Of a stretch of DNA of 64,000 nucleotides, positions 33,221 to 42,158 are shown piece after piece. The notes beneath the pieces are model-generated. The model was not told the origin of the DNA. It saw only the letters and a list, made by a program, of their open reading frames with translations, and did not search any database. The stretch's first letter is position 1. Every line of letters starts with the position of its first letter. The translations under genes and the position numbers were made by a program. This DNA is from CAZVLQ01 sp964628185 (lineage in GTDB: Bacteria > Pseudomonadota > Zetaproteobacteria > Mariprofundales > Mariprofundaceae), in assembly GCA_964628185.1 (NCBI GenBank), contig CAZVLQ010000006.1, forward strand, positions 1 to 64,000, read 5' to 3'.

Positions 33221-34111
33221 TCAGGGGTGGACGCGCTCCGGCTTAAGTCCGGCGGCCTGCAATGCGGCAAACAGCTTCTCGCACAGATTTTCCGGCAGCG
33301 GCGTAAGGGGAAGGCGCAGTTCCCACCCCATCCATCCCAGCATAGCGCAGGCCGCCTTCACCGGAATCGGATTGCTTTGCAGAAACATGGCATCGGCAAG
33401 CTTCAGCCACGTCATATGCTGCCGGCGAGCCGTATCCATATCCCCGCAGCGCATGGCTTCCGTCAGGGCCTTCATGGCATCCGGCACAAGATTGGACAAC
33501 ACGGAAATAACGCCGGCGCCGCCCAGCGCCATAAATGGCAGCACCGTGGCGTCATCGCCGGAATAGAATTCTATATTTCCGTCACAGGCCAGCATCGTGC
33601 GCCCAAGCTGCGCCATGTCGGCCGTGGCATCCTTGATGCCGATAATATTGGCGATGCGGGAAAGCCTGCCCACGGTCTCGGGCAGGATATTCGAGTTCGT
33701 CCGGCCGGGAACATTGTACAGGATTTGCGGCAAATGCACGGCCTCGGCCACGGCCCTGTAATGCTGATAGATACCTTCCTGCGTGGGCTTGTTGTAGTAA
33801 GGCGAGATCAGAAGCGCCGCATCGGCGCCTAGGTCCCTGGCCGCCTGCGTCAGCGCAATGGATTCGGCAGTGTTATTACTGCCGGTGCCGGCAATCACGG
33901 GAACACGCCCCGCCACATGCTCCACCGTGATGCAAATCAGTCGCCTGTGTTCTTCATGCGACAGCGTTGCCGCCTCACCGGTCGTTCCGGCCGGAATAAC
34001 GGCATCCACACCGCCGGCAATCTGGCGCTCCAGGTGCGCGCGAAACGCATCCTCATCAATCTTGCCATGCGCAAATGGCGTGACCAGCGCAGTCATCGTA
34101 CCGTGGAACAT
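33221..34111 (-). CDS. dapA: 4-hydroxy-tetrahydrodipicolinate synthase DapA
   Basis: Condenses pyruvate and aspartate semialdehyde in the lysine/diaminopimelate pathway. The 296-residue product has the pyruvate-binding G-T-T-G-E motif (42-46), Tyr132 in LYNVPGRT and the Schiff-base Lys160 in IGIKDAT. The start ATG 34111 follows GGAGG. It is divergent from a BamC-like lipoprotein gene; in E. coli the two are adjacent in one operon in the same direction. Confidence 0.96.
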   Translation of the reverse strand: MFHGTMTALVTPFAHGKIDEDAFRAHLERQIAGGVDAVIPAGTTGEAATLSHEEHRRLICITVEHVAGRVPVIAGTGSNNTAESIALTQAARDLGADAALLISPYYNKPTQEGIYQHYRAVAEAVHLPQILYNVPGRTNSNILPETVGRLSRIANIIGIKDATADMAQLGRTMLACDGNIEFYSGDDATVLPFMALGGAGVISVLSNLVPDAMKALTEAMRCGDMDTARRQHMTWLKLADAMFLQSNPIPVKAACAMLGWMGWELRLPLTPLPENLCEKLFAALQAAGLKPERVHP

Positions 34112-34252
34112 ATCTGCCTCCGAATGCGGCAACTATACCTGTTTTGTGGCGGGGAAAAAGGGATGCGGCAACATTGATGAATCGCCCGGACCGGGCGCGG
34201 GGATCGACTGCCATGCTTGACCTGCGGCATCCCAGCGGTTGGAATGCCGCTC

Positions 34253-34975
34253 ATGAAATATTTCCCCGCTTCTGTATCCCTCATCGTTGCCCTGGGGGTG
34301 TCCGGATGTGTCGGACTGCCTAACATTAACAACATGTTCTATCCGGTGGAAAGCGACAAGCCGGATTATGCGCGCGGCAGCAAGGATAATCCGCGGGTGG
34401 AAGGACGCGCCCCGCTGGATGTTCCGCCGGAATTACGTAACGAGGTCAGCGTGCCGATGCCGGACAAGGTGGCGGCTGAGGCGGCAAAGGCCGGCATGAG
34501 GACCGGCAAGATAAACAAGGCCATGGTGGCGGGTAAGGCGGTTGCGCTTGATGTGCGGGAATACGACCGAACTCCGGCCCAGGTGTTTTCCGCCGTCATC
34601 GATGCGATGACGGCCCTGAACATGCCGGTGGACAGCGTGGATTCGCCCAGCGGCACAGTCACGACCACATGGGTTCGGCATGATTCCAGTAACGCCAATG
34701 CCTATGTCGGTTCGGTCATGAATGTTTTCGGCGCCGGCCCGACGCATACGCGTTATCGCTTCATCGTACGCGTGCTGCGCACCAGGCAGGCCAAAACGCG
34801 GCTTGAGATCCGTACGCTGGGCCAGGAATTTACCAACAGGCACTGGGTAAACAAACCGATCAAGCGCAAGGTGTCGAACGAATTGTTTACCGCTGTTGAG
34901 GAACGCCTGCCGGCAGCCGGATCCGCTGTCTCGTCCCCCGATGCCGGTGCAAGATTGCCCGCCGCAAAACCCTGA
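34253..34975 (+). CDS. BamC-like (NlpB/DapX) outer-membrane lipoprotein, tentative
   Basis: A 240-residue lipoprotein: signal peptide with lipobox VSGC and lipidation Cys19. A low-complexity linker follows (about 25-95), then one alpha/beta domain (about 100-220) with the pattern R-T-P-A-Q-V-F-S-A-V-I-D-A-M and S-P-S-G-T-V-T-T-T-W. The linker, domain size and position beside dapA recall BamC of the beta-barrel assembly machine. The sequence is too diverged, and lacks the second helix-grip domain, for a firm call. The start is ATG 34253; ATG 34244 is possible. Confidence 0.6.
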   Translation: MKYFPASVSLIVALGVSGCVGLPNINNMFYPVESDKPDYARGSKDNPRVEGRAPLDVPPELRNEVSVPMPDKVAAEAAKAGMRTGKINKAMVAGKAVALDVREYDRTPAQVFSAVIDAMTALNMPVDSVDSPSGTVTTTWVRHDSSNANAYVGSVMNVFGAGPTHTRYRFIVRVLRTRQAKTRLEIRTLGQEFTNRHWVNKPIKRKVSNELFTAVEERLPAAGSAVSSPDAGARLPAAKP

Positions 34976-35086
34976 CCAGGCGTGGTGGAAGCAAACGGGA
35001 AAGGAATAAAACAGGCGGCAATATACGCGAACCGGCCAGAGCATTGATGGCATCATGCCGGCTTCATTGCCTTTGTGGTGTGCAAC

Positions 35087-35884
35087 TTACCCGGGCGCCC
35101 GTCCAAGCAAGGCGGACAGGGCGGCAGCCGGATCAGATGAGCGCATGAGGGCTTCGCCAACAAGAAAACCGTATATCCCGGCCTGATTCATGTGAAGAAT
35201 ATCCCTGCGCGTGAAGATGCCGGATTCGGAGATCACCGTTTTGCCATCCGGCAATGCGGGCAGCAGTTCCAGCGTGGTTTCAAGGCGGGTTTCAAAGGAA
35301 TGCAGGTTTCGATTATTGATGCCGACCAGCCGCGTATCAAGCACCAGGGCCCGCTCAAGCTCCGCCGTATCATGCACCTCGGGCAGGATGGATAATCCCT
35401 GCTCGCGTGCGGCGGCGCACAGTTCGCGGGCCAGCGCATCATCCAGCATGGCCAGAATGATGAGAATGGCGTCAGCGCCGATGGCGCGCGCCTCAAGCAC
35501 CTGGTACGGATCAAGTATAAAATCCTTGCGCAGCACGGGGATGCCCGTCGATTCCCGAATGGCGGTGAGATACGCATCCGAACCCTGAAAATACTTCTCA
35601 TCGGTGAGCACCGACAGACAGGCCGCTCCGCCCGCCTCATAAGCCGTGGCAATGGCGACGGGATCAAAATCCGGGCGGATCACACCCCTGGATGGAGAGG
35701 CCTTTTTAACCTCGGCGATGATGGCCGTTTCCCGCCCGGCGGCATGCGCCGTCAGTACGCCTGCGAAGTCTCTCGGTTCATACTTTGCCGCCCGCGCAAG
35801 CAACCGGCCTTCGGAACATCGCGCCTTGCACCGCCTGACCCGTTCACGCTTGCAGGCCGCGATCTCGCCTAGAATGGAAGCCAT
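35087..35884 (-). CDS. trpC: indole-3-glycerol phosphate synthase TrpC
   Basis: Closes the indole ring in tryptophan synthesis. The 265-residue TIM-barrel protein has the family landmarks: E-V-K-K-A-S-P-S-R-G near residue 60 with the catalytic lysine, VLRKDFILD in mid-protein, GINNRNL, and ISESGIF near the C-terminus. The start ATG 35884 follows GGAG. It is separated from trpD by about 166 bases, unlike the tight trpE-trpG junction, and may have its own promoter. No trpF domain is fused. Confidence 0.96.
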   Translation of the reverse strand: MASILGEIAACKRERVRRCKARCSEGRLLARAAKYEPRDFAGVLTAHAAGRETAIIAEVKKASPSRGVIRPDFDPVAIATAYEAGGAACLSVLTDEKYFQGSDAYLTAIRESTGIPVLRKDFILDPYQVLEARAIGADAILIILAMLDDALARELCAAAREQGLSILPEVHDTAELERALVLDTRLVGINNRNLHSFETRLETTLELLPALPDGKTVISESGIFTRRDILHMNQAGIYGFLVGEALMRSSDPAAALSALLGRAPG

Positions 35885-36050
35885 GGAACATGCTCCATCC
35901 GTGTCCCGCACCACCTTGCCAAGACCCTCACAAATAAAGCCACATTCAGCGGGGCGCCGGGTAGTCGGACGCGAGGGCGCGCCAAGGTCTTAGCCTGCAT
36001 TACTCATAAATGCTGCCGCGCAGTAGACTCATCATAAGTCCGACAGGCTC

Positions 36051-37079
36051 CTAGCATGCGCATGCCTTCGTATACGCGATCAGTGCATCCAGCTTGTCCG
36101 CGGCTTTTCCGGCGTCAATGACCGCCGCCACCCGTTGTAACCCGCCGGCAATACCGTCGACGGCGCCTGCCACCCATAATGCCGCGGCGGCGTTGAGCAG
36201 CACGATATCGCGTGCAGGCCCTTTTTCTCCGGTCAGGACTTGATGAATGATGGCCGCATTGCGTGCGGCATCACCGCCGGTCAGGTCTCCGGGCCGGGCA
36301 CGGGGTACGCCGAAAGCAGCCGGATCAATCTCAAAGGCTCGCATGGTTTCTCCCTGTTCAACCCATACCGCGTCGGTGATGCCGGTGGTGGTGATTTCAT
36401 CCAGACCATCCCTGCCGTGTACTACCAGCGCACGGCTTGCGCCCAGTTGCCGCAGAGCCCCGGCCACGAGCTCAAGCTTGTCCCCGGCAAAAACACCCAG
36501 CACCTGGAATTGCGCCCCGGCCGGATTGGTCAGCGGCCCCAGCAGATTAAAGATACTGCGTATGCCCAGCTCGCGCCGGGGAGCGGCGGCATGGCGCATG
36601 GCGGGATGGTGCCCGGGCGCAAACAGAAACCCGATACCCACGCTGTCGATACATGCGGCAACCTGCTCAGGCTTGATATCCAGCCGTACGCCCAGTGTCT
36701 CCAGCACATCGGCGCTGCCGGCCCTGGATGAGATCGCACGATTGCCGTGCTTGGCAACCGGCACGCCACAGGCGGCCACGACCAGCGCGGCGGCGGTGGA
36801 AATATTGAAGGTGGCGGCGCCATCGCCGCCCGTACCGCAGGTATCCAGCAGGCCGGTAGTCTGCGGATGAATACGGGTGGCCGCCCCGCGCATGGCGCGT
36901 GCGGCGCCGGCCAAAACTCCGGGGGTTTCGCCGCGGATGGAAAGCCCCATCAGCAGAGCGCCGATCTGCGCCGGTGTTGTACGGCCCTGCATGATATCGC
37001 TGAACACGGCCTCGGTGTCGTCCATGCCGAGCTCGCCGCCTGCCTGAATCAGATGCAGGGCTTTCACGATATGACTCAT
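36051..37079 (-). CDS. trpD: anthranilate phosphoribosyltransferase TrpD
   Basis: Transfers the phosphoribosyl group of PRPP to anthranilate. The 342-residue product carries the glycine-rich PRPP motif DTCGTGGDGAATFNIST (residues about 79-95), the K-H-G-N-R-A-I-S-S-R-A-G-S-A-D segment and the N-L-L-G-P-L-T-N-P loop. It starts behind AAGGAGAT, 51 bases after trpG, with a small inverted repeat in the gap. Confidence 0.97.
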   Translation of the reverse strand: MSHIVKALHLIQAGGELGMDDTEAVFSDIMQGRTTPAQIGALLMGLSIRGETPGVLAGAARAMRGAATRIHPQTTGLLDTCGTGGDGAATFNISTAAALVVAACGVPVAKHGNRAISSRAGSADVLETLGVRLDIKPEQVAACIDSVGIGFLFAPGHHPAMRHAAAPRRELGIRSIFNLLGPLTNPAGAQFQVLGVFAGDKLELVAGALRQLGASRALVVHGRDGLDEITTTGITDAVWVEQGETMRAFEIDPAAFGVPRARPGDLTGGDAARNAAIIHQVLTGEKGPARDIVLLNAAAALWVAGAVDGIAGGLQRVAAVIDAGKAADKLDALIAYTKACAC

Positions 37080-37098
37080 GTCATGATCTCCTTATGCC

Positions 37099-37117
37099 TT
37101 TTCCTGCCGCAGGAAAA
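37099..37117. other. small inverted repeat between trpG and trpD
   Basis: TTTTCCTG and CAGGAAAA arms with a three-base CCG loop. On the minus strand the hairpin lies a few bases before the trpD ribosome-binding site. It could modulate trpD translation or act as a weak pause site. It is too AU-rich to be a confident terminator. Confidence 0.5.
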
Positions 37118-37130
37118 AACAGCGTGATCA

Positions 37131-37709
37131 TCAGGCATGACTGCCCAGGAAATTTTTCAGCAGGGCATGGCCATGCTCTGTAAGAATGGATTCCGGGTGG
37201 AACTGGACGCCAAACGTCGGGTGTGAAACATGCCGCAATCCCATCAGTTCTTCTTCATGCGTCCATGCCGTTTTTCGCAGTTCATCCGGAAGCGGCTCCT
37301 CCACAATCAGTGAATGATAGCGCGTGGCGGTAAAGGGCGACGGGATACCATAAAAGAGACTGCTGCCCTCATGCTCGCCAGTATGCTCGATCAGGCTGGT
37401 CTTGCCGTGCATGAGCCGGTCCGCCCGCAGCACGCTGCCGCCAAAGGCCACCGCAATGGACTGATGCCCCAGACAAACGCCGAGAATCGGAATGCGGCCT
37501 GAAAATGTGCGAACGGCATCCACCGAGATGCCGGCTTCGTGCGGCGTGCAGGGGCCCGGAGAAATCAGGATATGAGACGGATGCATGACGCTGATTTCAT
37601 CAAGTGTGATCCTGTCATTGCGATGCACTTCGGGCATGGCACCCAGTTCGCCCAGGTATTGTACGAGATTGAAGGTGAAGGAATCGTAATTATCAATCAC
37701 GAGAATCAT
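37131..37709 (-). CDS. trpG: anthranilate synthase component II TrpG (glutamine amidotransferase)
   Basis: Supplies ammonia from glutamine to TrpE. The 192-residue class I amidotransferase begins with ILVIDNYDSFTFN. It has the oxyanion loop SPGPCTPHEAG, the nucleophile elbow GVCLGHQS, and the catalytic His-Glu pair in VQFHPES. The start ATG overlaps the trpE stop (ATGA), giving 1:1 coupled translation. PabA-type dual use with folate synthesis is possible. Confidence 0.96.
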   Translation of the reverse strand: MILVIDNYDSFTFNLVQYLGELGAMPEVHRNDRITLDEISVMHPSHILISPGPCTPHEAGISVDAVRTFSGRIPILGVCLGHQSIAVAFGGSVLRADRLMHGKTSLIEHTGEHEGSSLFYGIPSPFTATRYHSLIVEEPLPDELRKTAWTHEEELMGLRHVSHPTFGVQFHPESILTEHGHALLKNFLGSHA

Positions 37710-39148
37710 TCGCCGCTCTCCCGTGCACCGGCCTGCGCCTCGGCAAGCGCCACGGCGCGGAACATGGCCATCGCCTTGTTCACGCATTCCTGATGCTCGC
37801 GCTCGGGCACGGAATCCGCCACGATGCCGGCGCCGGCCTGAATATGCACCTGGCCGCCATGGATAACGGCCGTACGGATGGCGATGGCGGTATCCATGCG
37901 CCGCCCGCCATAGCCGATGTAACCCACGGTTCCGGCATAGGGACCGCGCGCGACCGGCTCAAGCTCATGAATGATCTCCATGGCCCGTACCTTGGGAGCG
38001 CCGGACACCGTGCCGGCGGGAAAGGTTGCCGCCAGCAGGTCAATGGTATCCACATCATTGCGCAGTTCACCCTCAACCTGTGAAACGATATGCATCACAT
38101 GCGAATAGCGCTCAATCGTCATGGATTCGGTCATCCGGACCGTTCCAAAGCGACACACGCGCCCCAGATCGTTGCGGCCGAGATCCACCAGCATGACATG
38201 CTCGGCTCGCTCCTTGGCATCCGCCAGCAGTTCCGCCTCCAGCGCCGCGTCTTCCCCGGCCGTCTTTCCTCTCGGGCGCGTGCCGGCGATCGGACGTACC
38301 ACGGCCTCATCCCCGTTGCGGCGGACGAGGATTTCAGGAGACGAACCCACCAGAGTCGTGTCGCCGATATGCAGGTAAAAGAGGTAGGGCGACGGATTGA
38401 TATGGCGTACGGCCCGGTAGATGTTGAACGGGGCGCAGGCCAGCGGAGTCGAGAAACGTTGTGACAGCACCACCTGAAAAATATCGCCGGCATGGATGTA
38501 TTCCTTCGCCCTGACCACGGCCGCTTCAAATGTGCTCCGGGCCATGCCGGCGCGGGGTTCATTACTTAACGCCGTGTCCGCATCCAGGTCCATGGCCGCG
38601 GCCGCCTCGCCCTCGTACAGGCTGGCTTCCATCTGATCAAGCACGGCCTCCGCCTCTTCCTCCTGATCCGCCGGCAGGCGCACACAACAAATCAGGGTAC
38701 CGCACAGGTTGTCGAACACGATGAACCGGTCCACCAACAGAAAAGCCGATTCGGGAGTGCCGACCGGATCGGGAAGATCATCGGGGATATCCTCAAAATG
38801 CGACACAAGCTGATATCCGAAATAGCCGACGGCACCGCCGGTGAAGGGAAGATCATCCGCCGGCAGGTACGGCTGGGCAATCACATTCCGGCGTAACCAG
38901 GAAAGAATATCTCCGGCAAAAACGCCGGTACTGCCGTCGCGATGGTAAAGCCGTGTTCCGTCCTTATCCGCGATGGCGCGACAGGCGGGACTGATGGCGA
39001 GAATGCTGTAACGCCCCCAGCGCTCACCGCCCTCGACCGATTCCAGCAGAAAACAGTCGCCCCGATCAACCAGGCGGGAAAATACACCGGGCGGGGTGAG
39101 GCAATCGGCGGATAATGTGCGGCGAAACAGGCGGAAAACGCGGCTCAT
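37706..39148 (-). CDS. trpE: anthranilate synthase component I TrpE
   Basis: Converts chorismate to anthranilate. The 480-residue product shows the chorismate-binding core (GDIFQVVLSQRF, INPSPYLFY, GSSPEILVR, PIAGTRPRG, LVDLGRNDLGRV, FPAGTVSGAPK). Near the N-terminus is an LLES segment (residues 34-37), the element tied to tryptophan feedback in this family. It heads the trp gene run. No leader peptide rich in Trp codons was seen in the 48 bases before the tRNA gene. Confidence 0.97.
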   Translation of the reverse strand: MSRVFRLFRRTLSADCLTPPGVFSRLVDRGDCFLLESVEGGERWGRYSILAISPACRAIADKDGTRLYHRDGSTGVFAGDILSWLRRNVIAQPYLPADDLPFTGGAVGYFGYQLVSHFEDIPDDLPDPVGTPESAFLLVDRFIVFDNLCGTLICCVRLPADQEEEAEAVLDQMEASLYEGEAAAAMDLDADTALSNEPRAGMARSTFEAAVVRAKEYIHAGDIFQVVLSQRFSTPLACAPFNIYRAVRHINPSPYLFYLHIGDTTLVGSSPEILVRRNGDEAVVRPIAGTRPRGKTAGEDAALEAELLADAKERAEHVMLVDLGRNDLGRVCRFGTVRMTESMTIERYSHVMHIVSQVEGELRNDVDTIDLLAATFPAGTVSGAPKVRAMEIIHELEPVARGPYAGTVGYIGYGGRRMDTAIAIRTAVIHGGQVHIQAGAGIVADSVPEREHQECVNKAMAMFRAVALAEAQAGARESGE

Positions 39149-39195
39149 ATTGACAAGGCTTTCCGGCTATGGCTCAATGCGCGGCCGTAAATAAC

Positions 39196-39271
<76 letters not shown>

Positions 39272-39287
39272 TCTCCGGGGTTCACGC

Positions 39288-41207
39288 TCAGAACCGCGCC
39301 AGCACGTCCGGGTTGATCCTGACTTCATGGCGTGAGCGCACACCTGCCATCCAGCGGGCGAAACGCGCCGCCCCTCTGGATCTCTCCAGTTCGGTACGAA
39401 TGGCATCCGCCCGTCCGGTAAACTTCGCCTTATCCGCCTTGATGATCCGTTTTACCTGCACGATGGCAAAGCCCTGCGGCACCTCAATGACGCGGTCCAC
39501 GGTTTTTCCCCCGGCCGTCGCGAACGCAGCCTGCAGAACACCGGGTGTAAGCCAGCTTGCCTCGCTATCCCCCATGCCGTTGCTACGCACCGGCTTGGTC
39601 AGATAGATGGGTAGCCCGTGCCTTTGTCCAAGGCTGGCGATGGGTGCATTCACGGCGTCTTTCAGAAGGGCTTCCGCCTGTTTGCGCGCCGCCTTTCCGG
39701 CGGCTTCCTCGCGAGCGTCGGCGTAGACGCGCTGAACAACCCTGGCAAAGGGAAGTACATCCGGCTTCTTGCGTTCAAGCACTTCCACCGCGGCAAAACG
39801 GCCGTCTGCGAGCTCCGTGACGTCCACCGGGGCGCCGGGCTGCATGGCAAAGACCTGCGAGCGGAAAGCCGCATCCTTTCCGAGCAACGGGTCGGCAAGC
39901 GCCTCATCCAGGCTGAGTGGCCCGATTTCCTGCACCTTCATATTCAGACTTGCGGCCGCGGCCTTAAGGTTGTCCTCACGTCCGAGGGCGTCATCCAGAT
40001 CCTGCGACAGCTTGTATGCCTCTTCTTCCGCCTTGCCGCGGCGCAATTCATCACGAAGCCGGTTATGCGCCTCCGCCAGCGACTGGACCCGTGCCGGCCT
40101 GATATCGAGCAGCTTGATGACATGCAAGCCGCGAGGTGTCCGGACGATCTTGCTGATCTGCCCTTTTTTCATGCCGAAGACGGCCTTGTCAAAGGCGGGC
40201 GCCATCACGCCCTGCCTGAAATATCCAAGATTTCCGCCATGTTTGGCCGTGGCGGCGTCCTCGGACATTTCCCCGGCGACCGCGGTAAAGGCTTTACCCG
40301 ATTTGAGCAACTTCAGGGCCTTCTCAATCTTCGTTCTGGCCTTCTTTTGTGTTTTCTCGTCCGCATTGCCGTCAAGCCGGACGAGAATATGGCGGGCAAG
40401 ACGCGTTTCAGGCTCAACGAGCTGATCCTTGCGCTCTTCATAGGCTGATTTGATGTCGGATTCGCCAATTTCGATGTCCCGCGCCAGGCTTGCGGGATCA
40501 ATCACCACTGCCGCCAGCTTCAGGCGCAGGTGAGAGAGGTAACGATCCTTGTGGGCCGCGTAAAAGGCGCGGGCATCCGCATCGCCGACCCTGATGCTTT
40601 TCTCCAGGCCGGCGGGACTGACGATCAGCGCCGTCAGTTCGCGTTTTTCGTATTCGCGCCGGTAACGCGCCAGGACTTCCGCATCCGACACTTGTGCGCT
40701 ATCCATGATGGAACGCTGCAGGGCATCCACCATCAGGTCCAGGCGCAGACTGGATTCGTAGTCCGAGGGTGTACGGAATCCCATGTTGCGGGTGAGAATT
40801 TCGTAACGCTGCGGATCAAAGTTACCCGCGGACTGGAAAGCGGGATTGGAACGAACGCGGGCAAGCAGGGCGCTTTTTGGCGCCGCCAGGCCCATATTAT
40901 CAGCCTCATCAAGCATCAGGTGGCGATTGATCAGCGTTTGCAGCGTCATCCGTTTCACACCCATCTGTTCCATGGCTTTTTTGGAGAATCGCTTGCCAAG
41001 CACCGCCCGGTAGGTATTGAGCTGGCGTTCATAGGCGCGGTAAAAGGCTGAATCCGTGATGGGCTCGCCATCCACGGTCGCCACGGTCTGAACGCGTGAG
41101 CCGAGAAAATAATCCCCGATTCCCCACAGCACGAAGGACAGCGCCACCCCGCCCAGAATAATTTTGGCAAGCCATGACTGGGCGTGATTGCGCATGTTTT
41201 CAAGCAT
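39288..41207 (-). CDS. ppiD: periplasmic folding chaperone / peptidyl-prolyl isomerase PpiD
   Basis: An inner-membrane-anchored chaperone at the periplasmic exit of SecYEG. The 639-residue product has one N-terminal transmembrane helix (about 14-34), a SurA-N-like chaperone region (35-250), a parvulin rotamase domain (about 258-360, with RHILV and GGNLGYF), and a long C-terminal region. This is the PpiD layout; family length is about 620. The start ATG 41207 lies behind GAGG; the frame is open to 41219. Parvulin activity may be weak, as in E. coli PpiD. Confidence 0.93.
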   Translation of the reverse strand: MLENMRNHAQSWLAKIILGGVALSFVLWGIGDYFLGSRVQTVATVDGEPITDSAFYRAYERQLNTYRAVLGKRFSKKAMEQMGVKRMTLQTLINRHLMLDEADNMGLAAPKSALLARVRSNPAFQSAGNFDPQRYEILTRNMGFRTPSDYESSLRLDLMVDALQRSIMDSAQVSDAEVLARYRREYEKRELTALIVSPAGLEKSIRVGDADARAFYAAHKDRYLSHLRLKLAAVVIDPASLARDIEIGESDIKSAYEERKDQLVEPETRLARHILVRLDGNADEKTQKKARTKIEKALKLLKSGKAFTAVAGEMSEDAATAKHGGNLGYFRQGVMAPAFDKAVFGMKKGQISKIVRTPRGLHVIKLLDIRPARVQSLAEAHNRLRDELRRGKAEEEAYKLSQDLDDALGREDNLKAAAASLNMKVQEIGPLSLDEALADPLLGKDAAFRSQVFAMQPGAPVDVTELADGRFAAVEVLERKKPDVLPFARVVQRVYADAREEAAGKAARKQAEALLKDAVNAPIASLGQRHGLPIYLTKPVRSNGMGDSEASWLTPGVLQAAFATAGGKTVDRVIEVPQGFAIVQVKRIIKADKAKFTGRADAIRTELERSRGAARFARWMAGVRSRHEVRINPDVLARF

Positions 41208-41395
41208 GGGGTTCCTCATTCAACGGTCGTAATATGTGGTCCGGCGATCGTGCGCGGGACACTACCCAAGGGGACCGATGCAGGCAAGTTGACGATGCGC
41301 AACGTATGCCGGTGATGGCCATGGCGGTTCGCATACCGGAAGCAAATCGGCAACAGCGTCTTGCATTGTGGCATGGGCTGGCGTGGAATAGGCCC

Positions 41396-41839
41396 ATGAG
41401 CGATGTGCGAGCCAGTCAGTTGAGTTGCACGCTGAACAGCGCCTGCGACTGCGTCCATGTGCTTTGTTCCGTGGTCGAAGTCATGGGGCATCGCTATGGC
41501 CTGGGTGAAAAACAGACCAATCGCATGGTATTGGCGGTGGATGAACTGTTTGCCAATATCGGACAGCATGGCTACCACGGTAAGGAGGGGACCATCGAAA
41601 TGCGCGCCATATACGACGGGCAGGCGTTACGCTTCGAGTTCCGTGATTACGCCAAACCCATCCGGGATGCGGATGCACTGCGTCGTCGCAGCACGGAAAT
41701 CAATGACGTGTATTCGGGCGGCCTTGGCCTGCACCTGATTCATGCCTCCATGGATGAAGTCAGCCATCAGGCTTTAAGTGACGGCAACCGCTGGCTGTTG
41801 ACCAAGTATGTTCGAGGGAGGAAGACCGTTGAAGCTTGA
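41396..41839 (+). CDS. RsbW/SpoIIAB-like anti-sigma serine kinase (HATPase_c_2)
   Basis: A 147-residue GHKL ATPase of the anti-sigma-factor type. The N-box VDELFANIGQHGY (48-60; E50, N54) and the G2-like GGLGLHLI (about 106-113) are intact. Such kinases phosphorylate an STAS partner and release or bind a sigma factor or another output. The next gene is an STAS protein and overlaps it, so partner switching is the likely mechanism. No sigma factor or PP2C phosphatase (RsbU) lies in the window. The start ATG 41396 is behind GGAATAGG; the frame is open to 41174. Confidence 0.87.
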   Translation: MSDVRASQLSCTLNSACDCVHVLCSVVEVMGHRYGLGEKQTNRMVLAVDELFANIGQHGYHGKEGTIEMRAIYDGQALRFEFRDYAKPIRDADALRRRSTEINDVYSGGLGLHLIHASMDEVSHQALSDGNRWLLTKYVRGRKTVEA

Positions 41840-42158
41840 AATCATCAAAGAAGAGGCCGAGTCCGAACAAGCCCGTCTGTTCCTGAACGGTGTGGTCAAC
41901 ATCCACACTACAACGCAGTTGCGCGAGCATCTGAAACCGTTGCTGGATGACCACCATGACGAGGTGCGGGTGGATCTGGCCGGCGTGCGTTTTATTGATT
42001 CGGCCGGCATCGCCGCCCTGGTGGAGGGCCTCCAATGGAGCCGTGCCACCGGCAAGCGATTCGTACTTTCGGGAATGAGCGACAATGTCCGGGATATCTT
42101 CTCCCTGGCCAAGCTGGATACGGTTTTTGATATTGAAAATGGAGCGCCCGCCGCTTGA
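41829..42158 (+). CDS. STAS-domain anti-anti-sigma factor antagonist
   Basis: A 109-residue STAS protein (SpoIIAA/RsbV-like). The phosphorylatable serine lies in the FIDSAGIAAL motif, as in SpoIIAA. The preferred start is TTG 41829 behind GGGAGG, overlapping the RsbW-like gene by 11 bases; ATG 41808 would add seven residues. The stop overlaps the ubiD start. Function: antagonist that is inactivated by phosphorylation by the upstream kinase. Confidence 0.88.
   Translation: MKLEIIKEEAESEQARLFLNGVVNIHTTTQLREHLKPLLDDHHDEVRVDLAGVRFIDSAGIAALVEGLQWSRATGKRFVLSGMSDNVRDIFSLAKLDTVFDIENGAPAA

Noticed and set aside
35885..36050. Possible small gene or attenuator between trpD and trpC
   Set aside because: No frame with a start and ribosome-binding site, no Trp-codon run and no convincing hairpin with a T-tract.
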